Part shown: positions 24,990-35,486 of the stretch, piece by piece
How positions within the stretch are numbered: the stretch's first letter is position 1
Layout: every line of letters starts with the position of its first letter
Assembly (NCBI RefSeq): GCF_964355755.1
Contig: NC_092672.1
Location: 4,590,001 to 4,654,000 of the forward strand
Length of the DNA: 64,000 nucleotides
From: Antedon mediterranea
Taxonomy: Eukaryota; Echinodermata; Crinoidea; Comatulida; Antedonidae
Direction of reading: 5' to 3'
The notes under the pieces: generated by a model
What the model saw: only the letters and a program-made list of their open reading frames with translations
The model's database searches: none
Told to the model about the DNA's origin: nothing
Position numbers and translations under genes: made by a program

Positions 24990-25506
24990 TAGTAGTTTGG
25001 GACACCCTTATTAAAGGGACACCCTACTCAGGAAACACCCTGTTAAGGGGACACCCTACTCAGGAAACACCCTGTTAAGGGGACACCCTACTCAGGAAAC
25101 ACCCTGTTAAGGGGACACCCTACTCAGGAAACATCCTGTTTAAGGGACACCCTACTCAGGAAACACCCTGTTAAGGGAACACCCTACTCAGGAAACACCC
25201 TGTTAAGGGGACACCCTACTCAGGAAACACCCTGTTAAGGGGACACCCTACTCAGGAAACACCCTGTTAAGGGGACACCCTACTCAGGAAACACCCTGTT
25301 AAGGGACACCCTACTCAGGAAACACCCTGTTAAGGGGACACCCTACTCAGGAAACACCCTGTTAAGGGGACACCCTACTCAGGAAACACCCTGTTTAAGG
25401 GACACCCTACTCAGGAAACACCCTGTTAAGGGGACACCCTACTCAGGAAACACCCTGTTAAGGGGACACCCTACTCAGGAAACACCCTGTTAAGGGGACA
25501 CTTAAA
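24990..25506 (+). repeat. 32-bp minisatellite (GGGGACACCCTACTCAGGAAACACCCTGTTAA)
   Basis: About 15 units of 32 bp are present. Each unit is a dimer of two related half-units (GGGGACACCCTACTCA and GGAAACACCCTGTTAA), pointing to a higher-order expansion of a 16-17-bp ancestor. Just left is TTACAGTAGAAG, an end of the same parent family. Confidence 0.95.
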
Positions 25507-26577
25507 TGTTCAAATACATGCCCCAAGTAAGTCTAAGCCTACCGTAGTTGGAATTCTTCTGTATTTTACCTAATTGGTACTTATTAAGTTTGATATTGCT
25601 ACTGCTACATTCCTGAACTAAAGGTGAAATTTCGAATTTTCTACTCAAAGAGGATCAGAAGCAAATGGAAAGACAATAGAAATGGAAGAAAAAGGCAGTA
25701 TGACTTAGTTGGTAACCTTAGAAAGAGGAAGAAAACAAAATTATGTTTTTTTTTAAATGTTATTTTAAAAGGAAATCATATTGAACATTATATATTAATG
25801 TCTCTGAAAATTCGCTTCAAGGAATTTTTGAAATCCGCAGCCAGCTGGTCCCTTCATCTTTGACTGTAAACATCTATTGTACAACCTGTAATATTGATTT
25901 TGCTATGAATACAGCAAAAAAAATCACCCGCAAAATCTGAATTAGTCTGCAGCTAGCAGCAGTCGAGTGAGGAAACGAACAATGAAAGGAAATGTATATA
26001 GAAAAACGGTGTAAAGTATTAATTTCCCGTACAACACGTTTAAGGAAATATGCGCTGAACTCGAATGTAATGATGAAGTCTGTAGGCGAACACCGACTGC
26101 AATCAACTCTAACAAATTTACGAACAATAATTACAGTTCATTAGTACTACAAATGCGGTGAACAATGCACAGTTTTAGCATTGTGAGTGCTTTAGCTATT
26201 TTAGCATTGCGGTTACATAATGACTAGTTATAATTCAATGTGTGATTATAATTATGAATCCTGGTGTGAGCTTTAATGAATATTGAAAAAAATTACTTCA
26301 GATGTCTGATGTTGACAATTACAAAACAAGCCTACGTCCTTGGGTCATTCTTAAACACAGATTAGTATGACATTTAATTATTAAAATAATAACATAATAT
26401 TTTACTTTCTATAAACTAATAATCTTTCTAAATAATCTTTGATAAACAATTTTTTAAAATTATAGTGGCAAGATATAACCATCAATATTAATTGAGAAAT
26501 AATATTATGTTTAGCCAATAATTAGCCAGTATACACAAGGTGAGAAATTGAGTTTGGCAAGGACACTTCCATCCTTA

Positions 26578-26762
26578 TAAAGCCCTGTCTACACTATCAA
26601 ACTTTATGTGAAAAAAAAAAATGTGATGTGCCCATACTGTAAAAGACATGATGATGTCATATCACTACCATATTTGGGCATAGCACTACCATATTTGGGC
26701 ATAGCACTACCATATTTGGGCATATCACTACCATCAACTAGTTTGATAGTGTAGACAGAGCC
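26578..26762 (+). mobile_element. MITE family B copy
   Basis: Ends are CCTGTCTACACTATCAAACT and AACTAGTTTGATAGTGTAGA. About four ACTACCATATTTGGGCATA units lie between. Confidence 0.9.
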
Positions 26763-27574
26763 TAAAAACAAAGCTAATTAGACAAAACTATCCAAGTACT
26801 GTAGCAGCAAAACAAAAATAAATGTATGCTCTCCAGTGGGAATAGAGATGAGAGTGTTTCTTGTATTGTATTGAGTTTAGTAAAGTTAATTTTTGCTAAT
26901 TTATACGTAATGTTAATATCTATGGACCAGAGATTCCAAAATAAAATAATGAATTGAATAAAATGAAATATCCTAGCTTAGCACTGCAGAAGTTTTAGAA
27001 GAAGGAAAAGAGGTATACAATAGGTGGCAGTATATACCCATGCCCTGACAACATCATAAAAGATGCAGTATCCATGTATCACAACAAATTTCATACAAAT
27101 ACATGTAATATCCTTTACCTTCTTACGATTTCTCCACCAGCTCAAAATGCCATTCAGTTTTTCCATATTTCCATGATTAGATCAAAACAATTGTAAGAAT
27201 AAGCAAAAGTATATCGCTATGAGTTGTTCCAATCTTCAGCGCAAATTATACACAAAACACAATACCGCTCCATATTATTCAATGAAAGGGTTGGAAATAA
27301 CTGTAGGAATAGTACAAGTCAAAGTCAACAGAACAAATTAAACCGTCAGATTTTATCATTATAATTTTCTATTGTGTGATCCACCATCTGTGTAAATCAT
27401 GAGGTGTTCATTTGCATATTTATTTTCTGAATAATCATTATGGTATAATGTCAGATGTTGAGGAATGAACTTACACGAAAGAAAAGAAAAAACCTGATAC
27501 AGAGCAGAAAGATAATCAGAGAGTTGGATGAAGAATGTTAAGAACCGAATACCTTTACATACTTGTTGTAAATT

Positions 27575-27960
27575 TAAACAGATCTGTAATTTTTATTTTT
27601 TTATTTTTTATTTTTATTTTATTCAATCGAAACCAACAGCGATAATTACCGCCACTAACAGGTTTGATACAAACAAAGCCAGAAGAGTTTAAAGCACCTT
27701 GATTGGTCCTGACATTGATCAAGGGCTTCTCTCGTCCAGTGCCCACCTTGACCAGATAAGAGGTCTGAGGCAGATACTAGATGCAGGGGCTGCCATAAGA
27801 GTCAGCAGTGCTGATTTCAAATGCCTAACGGGACCCCAGCTCCGTATACAGCACCCGCTATTCCCAGATGGTCTCCCATCCAAGCTCTAACCAGGCCCAA
27901 CGTTGCTTAACTTCGGTGATCTGACGAGAACCGGTGTTTCAACGTGGTAAAGCCGTATAT
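27575..27960 (-). mobile_element. 5S rRNA-derived SINE (SINE3-like)
   Basis: On the minus strand the head (27960-27843) reads as a recognisable 5S rRNA: TACCACGTTGAAACACCGGT, TCTCGTCAGATCACCGAAGT, TAAGCAACGTTGGGCCTGGT, then GCTTGGATGGGAGACC and GGGTGCTGTA. The internal 5S promoter region is therefore present. An unrelated body of about 230 bp follows, then an A-rich tail of AATAAAA repeats near 27575-27620. The body and tail distinguish it from a plain 5S gene or pseudogene. A functional 5S gene is unlikely, because there are several changes from the conserved sequence. Confidence 0.85.
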
Positions 27961-28289
27961 CATTGAATTAGATTCTGTCCACATGTACAGTCCCAAAATC
28001 TATATATTTTTATCTTAGGTGTCAGAAGAATATGAATTTGTGTTTTTTTTTAGCATTTTAAATAATTTTTTAATATTGTCTTTTTAATCTTACTCTACAT
28101 TATTTTACAATTACACATCACAAATATACGTATTTAAAGAGATATATAAATAAATGGACTATTTTCTTTGTTTATGAAGACAAATAAATTTCTTGTATCT
28201 TAGGATGGAATTACTAAATTTACTTTTAAATAGAATTGATATATGCCATATTTTATAAATTGTATATAAATCATAGAAAATTACTGAAA

Positions 28290-28440
28290 ATCAGTGGCTG
28301 GATCTCAATGGAGATACAAAATAAAATAAGCAAAATGCTAAATCAAAACGATAAAGTAAAACAGCCAGGAAATTAGCAGAGCTTTCGGGTAACACTAGCC
28401 CTTCATCAGTACAGCTATTTTTTTCTTGGGCCATATTAAA
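28290..28440 (-). mobile_element. Retroelement fragment with CTGATGAAG...CCCGAAAGC motif
   Basis: On the minus strand, GTACTGATGAAGGGCTAGTG continues as TTACCCGAAAGCTCTGC. Such CTGATGA-stem-GAAA sequences are common near the ends of Penelope-like and some LINE elements, and they contain a hammerhead-type core. The pairing needed for stems I and III was not found, so ribozyme activity is not supported. Confidence 0.4.
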
Positions 28441-29191
28441 ATGCTATCCTAGCCTTTTGAATTCCTGCATTTTATCTTGTTGGAGTATTTCTGCTACTAC
28501 AGATGTTTTTTAGTAGCGATATAACACGATATATAAATCACATTAGTATGAAAATGTTGATATCTGATGATTATGAACTTCTATCTCACTCAACTATTTA
28601 GAAAAGAAAGAGGGCAGTAGACAAGTTATTAGCATAGTCACAATGAAAAGTGACAAGATAATTTGGTACTTAAAATGTCATCATCGTTTTGTCATTAGCA
28701 ACATATTGCAAATCAAACAATTTTTTCATAAATTTCAAGTTATGGAAAAATCGAAAATTATTTATTTGACGACAATAGGAATCCATGTCACATATTTATA
28801 AACATATTTCATTACTGCTTGTGTTGATAGACTTCAACAATTTACAACTTATCAAATTTGATTATTAATATAATAATTGTTGATAATTAGTTACAAAAAA
28901 AAAATTAAAATGTACTAAAAATTAGTATTGATGCGTTTGTAGTTTAATCTGTGTTCGTGGATTTTTTTGGTGACAATGATTTTACTTTGTGTTATAATTT
29001 AGACTGCAATATTTTTACTTTTGGAAAGCATTATGATTATATTTCATTTTAAATTATATTTAAAATTAATAAAATAGCATAACCATATTATTTGTATGTA
29101 TATATTGTTACTTCACGTATTATATTATATTACGATGCAAGTCAGAAGTTGATCTTTTTAGAAGTTACATTGAAGTATTATATTTTTTGTG

Positions 29192-29281
29192 CTAGAGGCC
29201 AAGAGGGGAACAATTAAGGCTCTTTTTTAGATTCAGTTCCTTTTTGTGTTCTACCAATTTACTTTGTAGTGTTTCTTGTTG
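29192..29281 (-). CDS. Candidate alternative terminal exon continuing the coiled coil
   Basis: Directly after a plausible acceptor (TTTATTTC...CAAATCAG), a phase-0 reading frame encodes QQETLQSKLVEHKKELNLKK then SLNCSPLGL and a TAG. The helix is coiled-coil-like and resembles the QQLESEL-KK-KKCESL segment that vertebrates have between the blocks matched by exons 4 and 5. No good phase-0 donor is visible: a weak one follows LQSKL. It may therefore be a terminal exon giving a truncated protein, a decayed exon or a chance match. I see no convincing polyadenylation signal close by. The phase agreement and sequence character make chance less likely. Confidence 0.4.
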   Translation of the reverse strand, partial: QQETLQSKLVEHKKELNLKKSLNCSPLGL

Positions 29282-29902
29282 CTGATTTGTATGTTCACAA
29301 TAAAGAATAATAAGAAATAAAGTTGTGATTATTTCATGTTTTGTGGCTGTGTGTAACTGCCGTATTCTTTCAGTAAAATAAATTCAATACAATTTTAAAT
29401 ATATTTAACCAAGTGACTTTTATATTTTGATTAATTACCACCAACATTTAAAAATAATTAAATTAATTAGTTGGTCATGAACCATTTTTCTATTAGACTA
29501 TATCGTAGGTTTGTAGACAAACTATCAATAATTCAAAATAAAAAATGTGCCACTATAAAGTAAAGAAGTAGATCTTTAAAAAATAGCTTATCAATTAATA
29601 TAGTCAATACTTACTTAAATATTGACTAATTTAATTTTGATTTAATTACGAATAATGAATAATCACTTTGTCATAAAGGAAAAATAGAAAATGCGTCACA
29701 AAAAGCATAAATTATAAAATAACACTTAACTGTTAATTGACCGACTAGTTAATGATAAATTGATTATTGAATATTGATTACATTGGAACAAGCTGCAATA
29801 GAACTAAACAGTATGGTAATAAATACTCCGAATCTGATTGATTACTCTAATGTCTATAATCAATACTAATCAATAACTTCATTCAAATTGTCAAATACTT
29901 AC

Positions 29903-30004
29903 TGCGGAATTGATAGCTAGACACCTTTGCAAGCGGAGTTGTTCCTTGGCATGTTGGCATATTATTCGTTCCAACTCTGCCTTTTCCGAGTACATCTTGC
30001 TGTT
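29903..30004 (-). CDS. RIMBP: RIM-binding protein, coiled-coil exon 4
   Basis: This 34-codon exon of 102 bp is phase 0 at both ends, with acceptor ACTTCCAACAG and donor GTAAGT. The product NSKMYSEKAELERIICQHAK continues as EQLRLQRCLAINSA. It aligns with the vertebrate block L-ES--E---LQRQIAL that follows LLAKDK. It ends the first coiled-coil section. The downstream intron, almost 9 kb, contains another possible exon at 29281. Confidence 0.85.
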
Positions 30005-30759
30005 CTGTTGGAAGTAGAGAATAATACAAAAACGTCAGCAATATTACACAGATCGTGAGCATGCAGTTGAACCTGTCTGAAATATCACATTTTAGCTCAT
30101 TCAATTTACATTGCATTGCATATACAGACTGACTTTGGCTAAACTTTAATGATAATTGCTCCATACTGTAAAAAAGAGTCAAATCTTGTGTCATAATACA
30201 AACAAATAATATACATTGTGAATATGTATATACAAAATAGCTTTATTTAGATAATGTGGCTAGTTTAAAAAAAATATATAGATGACCTCTTCACAATCTG
30301 GAAATTATAAAAAAGCTTTGAACCTGGGCTATTATAAATAGCAAGTAACTCTTACCTTGTCTTCTGTTTTTACCATTCACTACTTTAAGTTTAATCACTA
30401 GATACTTAGCCATGAACAATAACATTTTGTATTTTATATAATATTCATCTTCAATTTCAGAAAATCTAGATTAGATCATCTAAAACCCCATGGCAGTCTT
30501 CGTACAGCGTCTACCATGGCTGAGATCAACCAGTATACCAAGGTAACTCTCTACTCTTCTTAAAGATGCACTTGGTTCTTTAAAGTGCACTTGAGTCAGA
30601 TACTGTATGTACACTGGACCTCCAATTTAAAACCAGAACTATGGTCGAGTAAAGTCTTTAAACTTTCCGGTACTACAACCACTCAAAAACATAGACAGAA
30701 AATGTTGTAATCATAAATATTAATATTAATTATAATAAATTAATATTACTGTTACTTAC
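30005..30759 (-). other. RIMBP: Intron between RIMBP exons 3 and 4
   Basis: A short intron. It holds an interspersed-repeat fragment at 30465-30620 and otherwise AT-rich sequence. Confidence 0.85.
30465..30620 (-). repeat. Interspersed repeat shared with 54190-54360
   Basis: On the minus strand, GTGCACTTTAAAGAACCAAG continues as TGCATCTTTAAGAAGAGTAG, then TACTGG. Closely similar sequence lies on the plus strand at 54.2 kb. The class is unknown. Confidence 0.7.
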
Positions 30760-30948
30760 TCGAACATTTGGGTCTGGTTCCCTGGTAAAGTTCTGCAGTT
30801 TGTCCACCACCTGACGGAGATCAGATATTTCTTTATCCTTAGCGAGAAGTTTCTGGGCATGATCTGCTATGTCTTTGGCACGCTGCCTCGCAAAAACACG
30901 CTTGTAATGATCAAGGTCATATGAGCTAGCTTTTGAGTTGTCATTTCG
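30760..30948 (-). CDS. RIMBP: RIM-binding protein, coiled-coil exon 3
   Basis: This 63-codon exon of 189 bp is phase 0 at both ends, with acceptor TTCTTGCAG and donor GTAAGT. It encodes RNDNSKASSYDLDHYKRVFA followed by RQRAKDIADHAQKLLAKDKE and ISDLRQVVDKLQNF. Vertebrate TSPOAP1 has ARQRARDL followed by LLAKDKQI at the matching place, directly after the KRLEE block of exon 2. It is the likely common acceptor for all three 5' ends: exon 2, the 820-codon exon and the 217-codon exon. Confidence 0.92.
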
Positions 30949-32435
30949 CTGCAAGAACAATAAATCAGTTTGATATTAATATTAATTCTGGTTTCCTGTC
31001 GTAAGCAAGGCTAATGTAGTCCAGATATTAATTATAGTTTAATACATAAAAAAACATTCAAATATAATCTATAATATAATGCATAAATCGATAGATGGGT
31101 AGAGTACAGATTAGAAAACTTAGGTAACTTAGTTCTTTTATGAGAATATAAAATTCAATGAATCAATATTAGTTAAAAAGCATAGCTTCAACTCCTATTT
31201 ACAGGTCAACCACAGGTCACAAACAAATTTATTTTTAACCCAAGTCCCAAGTTTCCAAACATTTTGAGTGATCTCCTAAACTCGGATTATACTCTTTTAA
31301 CTAAACATATTGCATTTTTCAGAATGCACATCAGCATATGCCACACTTGGGAAGTGCCTGGAATACTCATGGTTTACTATGTTGATGCTCGATATTTATT
31401 TTTAAATAGTGCCCTCTATGTCTGGATGTATTTAAACAAATTAAAGCATCCCCTATGGTTCGGCATCTCGACTTTTAAAATTTTCTGATATTTCATTTTT
31501 TCCAAGTTGCGAGACCAAGTCCCAAGTTTCTATTTTGTATATATTCATTCATTATTATCTAAATAAATATTATCTGAATCTGAATCTGAAGTAGTATAGT
31601 AACTACACTACTCAAATAATGATAGTCAAGTCCAAAAAATTGAGTGTTTATCTATTATGACAAAGTTTGACCACAAATTTGATTAAATATGATTTTCCTT
31701 TATTGGTTAATTAAAAAGGAAAATGTTCGTCATTAGAATCCTATTACTCACAATTCCAAATAACTTTCTTTGAAGGACACTATTTTATATTACTTTTACC
31801 AGTTAAAATTACACAATATTTTGAAATGAGTCCAAAAAATAAATAAATAAATAAAAATACAAGACTGAAGGACATAATACTAGTACTAAGCCAATTCTGA
31901 TTCGGATATAAGCCCGCTCATCGCTCTCTAATGTATGTATATCCCACTCCCCAATATCAAACTCAATATAAGTTTGGGATTCAGCATAGCAAAAGACCGT
32001 GGAAATAGTGGATTGTCCTACAGAGGATGGATGATGATACATATATTGAATTTAGTCAAAATGATTAATAAAATAAAATAATTAAATGAATTAACAATAC
32101 AGTGTACATAATGATGGAAATATATATTTCTTCTCAAGCCTATCACTGGTTGGTACATTAAAAATAGTGGCAAAAAGACTTATCATTTAATATCAATATT
32201 TAATATTTGTATATGGAATTTATGAATGACACAATTTTGAAAAAGAAACACAGAGAAATCCTTCTCCTCTGGAAAAAGAGAGAGAGTAAACTTAAGTAGA
32301 GCAAAATATAAATAATAAAATAGAAAACATGAAATAATTGAACTTATTCTGGTAGCCGAAAAAGACTGCAACACGCGATATACTGTAGTAATCCTGAAAA
32401 AAGTAATATCCAACTTGGAAGAACCATCAACTTAC
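30949..32435 (-). other. RIMBP: Intron between the 217-codon exon and RIMBP exon 3
   Basis: No repeat family or coding segment was recognised here. A short A-rich stretch (31830-31860) and AG-rich runs (32270-32300) are present. Confidence 0.7.
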
Positions 32436-33086
32436 TGAACAACCTTCATCAGATTGTTGCAAAACATCATTTCTAAGAGCATTCAACATCCATGGGGCAT
32501 CGGACGCTTGTTGTAACTCCTTTAAGTTCCACTCAACATGTCTGTTCATACACTGAGTACAACATTCGCATATGCTTCCTGCCCAATAGTGGTCAAAGGT
32601 CAAACTCTCCACAGAACCGTTCCCATCTACGTCAATATATTCATCATTTCCTTCCGAACTTGAATTAATACTATTTGTTTCATTCTCAGCATTACAGTTT
32701 TGCTTAAATAACCACCTATTATCGGATCTTTCTTTTGTAGATGGTAAATAAAGCAATGAACCGCGAAAATTATTACTCTTGTTATCACAAAATTGTTCTG
32801 TACAACACCCATTTGGAAGCTCCTGTTCTGAGAATTCATACGTCGAACTGGCTCCCAAAATTTCCGTAGAGTTAATTATTTCAAACGAGTTACTTAGAAC
32901 AAAGTTTTTTCCACTTAATATATCGTTTGTAGTCTCTTCAGTGGTAGTGTCATTTTTTTCATCACTTTTGCCAAAGCTTTCAAAGAAACGATCTTTAATA
33001 TCTTTGAATCCTTTGATCTCTTTAAACGTCGTTACATCAAAAAGATCACCCTCATCTTTACCCGGACTTTGTTGTGTGTTACCCAT
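32436..33086 (-). CDS. RIMBP: Putative alternative first exon (217 codons) with N-myristoylation motif
   Basis: An ATG in good Kozak context (A at -3, G at +4), with an in-frame TGA 18 nt upstream, opens 217 codons ending at the donor TCA|GTAAGT in phase 0. The next coding exon on the strand is RIMBP exon 3 (30948-30760), about 1.5 kb away. The N-terminus MGNTQQSPGK fits the N-myristoylation pattern: Gly2 with Ser at position 6 of the mature chain. Residues about 21-45 are Lys/Phe-rich and contain FFESFGKSDEKND, resembling motifs in the other large exon. Two cysteine clusters follow: CC-x4-C at 94-100 and C-x-CC-x2-C at 173-179, with HYW between and NRHVEWNL after. They could bind metal or be palmitoylated. 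Acidic Asp/Glu/Ser tracts separate them. I know of no close family match. If spliced as proposed it would give a RIMBP lacking the first coiled-coil exons. Confidence 0.72.
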
Positions 33087-33189
33087 AGTACAATTGCTTT
33101 TTCATTTAATTAATAAGATATAACTTTCTGACAGTTTATTTATCTTGCATAAACTAATCCATACTGAGTTGATACCAATGAATATTCAA

Positions 33190-33295
33190 CAATAAATGCA
33201 TAATAATTAGAAAATTGCACCAATCATAATGCATAATCATTTAACATTAATGCATATTCATATAAAAAGCTCATTAATATGCATATATTCAAAGC
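33190..33295 (-). promoter_or_regulatory. Cluster of ATGCAT / POU-like sites upstream of the 217-codon exon
   Basis: Four ATGCAT cores lie within about 90 bp: at 33196, 33229, 33250 and 33279. Two occur in ATGCATAAT context, which resembles the POU-IV (Brn3-type) consensus, and two in ATGCATAT context. The cluster sits 110-200 bp 5' of the ATG at 33086, where a promoter for the alternative first exon would be expected. Binding is inference only. AT-rich introns can produce such words by chance. Confidence 0.35.
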
Positions 33296-35486
33296 AAGCA
33301 ATAAACTATCTCCATTAAGCACAGGTTTAAAACTTCATAATATCCGATTTAAACTTTAATTTAAAACCAATACAAAAAAGAAAACTGGTTACTTCCATCT
33401 GTAATTCCAGATATTAATGTTTCAATGTTACAGTATAATTCCACAGATAAATATGGTAGAAAATCCACAACTGTGAATGTTTTCTTCGTTCAGTCGATTT
33501 ATAGCATTGTACAAATACAGGCAGACTTTGCTAATTAAAATCAAATGACTCTGTCGTGTTATTGATAAACATTGTTTATATTATCTGTATCACCAATTAC
33601 TAATACAAATATTCAATATCAATAAAATGTAGCTTGTCTGGTAGGTCAGAGGTCGGTAATTCTCATGGCTAAAATATGTTCAGTAATGACCTCCTGATGC
33701 ACATGAAATGATTGCAGTTAGCCCATCTCGTTCTTTGCACAGTTACTTAATCTCAGTGGCAAATTACCGCTGCGACTGATTCAATTTTGTCCAGAAATGG
33801 CGATAGTTAGCCTAGATATCTGATCTCTAAAAACAGCCATCAATATCCTCAGCACTATAATTAGAAAAAGTTTTTATAGAAACTCACGATTTTTCATTCT
33901 CAATATATCCTTGTTTAAAAAGGAATCGCTCTTTATCTGTCTTAAAAGATTGGTATATTCTTTCAAACACTACGCATACACAGACAGCGCTGGTTAAAAT
34001 AGTATAAAATTTATTCTTCTCAGAAAGGAATTAATAAGTGTCACATGAGGAAAAATAAATTGTGAATTTATTTCCAATTTATAACTTTGTTTATACATCT
34101 AAATACTAAACAGGTATACAATTAGAAGTCTAAAGTTTAAATCGACGAGGCAAGAATAGAAATTGTTTTTGCCTTGAAGCTATATTCCAATACTAGCTTT
34201 TAGTATCATTTCTATCACAAATGGATATGCACGTTGAAGAATCCATGTTGTTGGATGTTAAGGCAAAAACAAGTTCATCACTTTTGGCATACAAATACTG
34301 AGTTACTTTTCATTTGCACGAATACACACAATATTAACACAAACGCCGACATTGGTTAAAATTCTGTTACCGTCCTCAACAGCTTGTAATACTTTACTTC
34401 TTTAAAGGTTAAAAAGCTCAATTACAGTGCGTATATTCGTTCAAAAAACATGCTTTAGCTGAGCATGAAATACAGTAGAAAAAATAGCATTTTCATCGAT
34501 ACAAAGTTAAATTGAACAATCCAAACAAAAATAAAACATGTTCATACTAGAATACAGGAAAAAAAAAAAACTGTCACTCTGTTGAGGTTGTACTGTAGTG
34601 ATACCAGACTATAACATGTTTTACTGTACTTTTCTAAGCTTTACACTACAGTAGAAAAGTACCAGTTCTACCACTCCAAAGTCAAGCTCAACAATCCAAA
34701 ATAATGGTCGTACTAATACAGGCTAACAATATACTGAATCCAAGCCTATGTTTTGTCGAGACTAGTAGTAGTATAGTGACAGACAGACGTGTAAACCTCA
34801 ATCACAGCCCTACACAAAAAATGTTTTGATGAGATCAGAATAGCAGGAAAAAAGCATAAAATGCTGTGTAATCCACTTCATGTATTCATATACCATACAG
34901 GTACAAACATGTACAAAACACTGTTTCCAAAATCTTTAGCACGTTTTGTAAAAGCTTGAATGATAATATGTCTGATTTAAACCATTTAAAAAGCTGAATT
35001 AAATCACATCCCATGAAGTATCAACAGATATTCAAAAAACCTTTGAATCGTGAATAACAATGAATGCTTTGATAAAGTACAAAGATGGAATCTTCCAAGC
35101 TTAAAAACAAAAACAACTTAGAAAGCCTTGTATTACCGACTTGGTTGTTTATATTGGTTGAGCTCTGCATATTGCAAACCAACCTAATCTGAATAATTGA
35201 ATATCAAATACATATTTTGTGTGTAAATAATCATTTACATATTATAAAATACCAGTATCAAAATCAAAATGTTTAGTAATACTATATTGTTATGCATGAT
35301 ATTAAATATTAATACTGTATTAACAAAAGGTAATGACGTAAAACATATTTTAATTCAATTTTAAAATTGGTTAAAATTTCTAACAATAAATTATGCTGAG
35401 AAAGGGCTTTCACTTTAATTGTGGGGTTTAAGCAATATAATATAAGAAATAGGATATTAATAATAATAAGAACAAATTTTCATTGG

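Larger units (their letters stand above)
21114..29902 (-). other. RIMBP: Intron between RIMBP exons 4 and 5
   Basis: This repeat-rich intron contains a MITE B copy, a 1.8-kb hairpin-ended element with an internal duplication, a GC-rich foldback, a 32-bp minisatellite, another MITE B, a 5S-derived SINE and a CTGATGAAG...GAAA repeat fragment. A candidate terminal exon lies at 29281-29192. Nothing was recognised at 23720-24980. Confidence 0.8.

Noticed and set aside
24990-25506. CRISPR-like regular 32-bp repeats
   Set aside because: There are no unique spacers: both half-units repeat in every period. The genome is eukaryotic, so this is a minisatellite.
27843-27960. Functional 5S rRNA gene
   Set aside because: Changes at conserved positions, and a SINE-like body and A-rich tail attached directly, make a 5S-derived SINE more likely.
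28381-28420. Active hammerhead ribozyme
   Set aside because: Only the central core words and stem II are present. Stem I and III partners were not found by eye.
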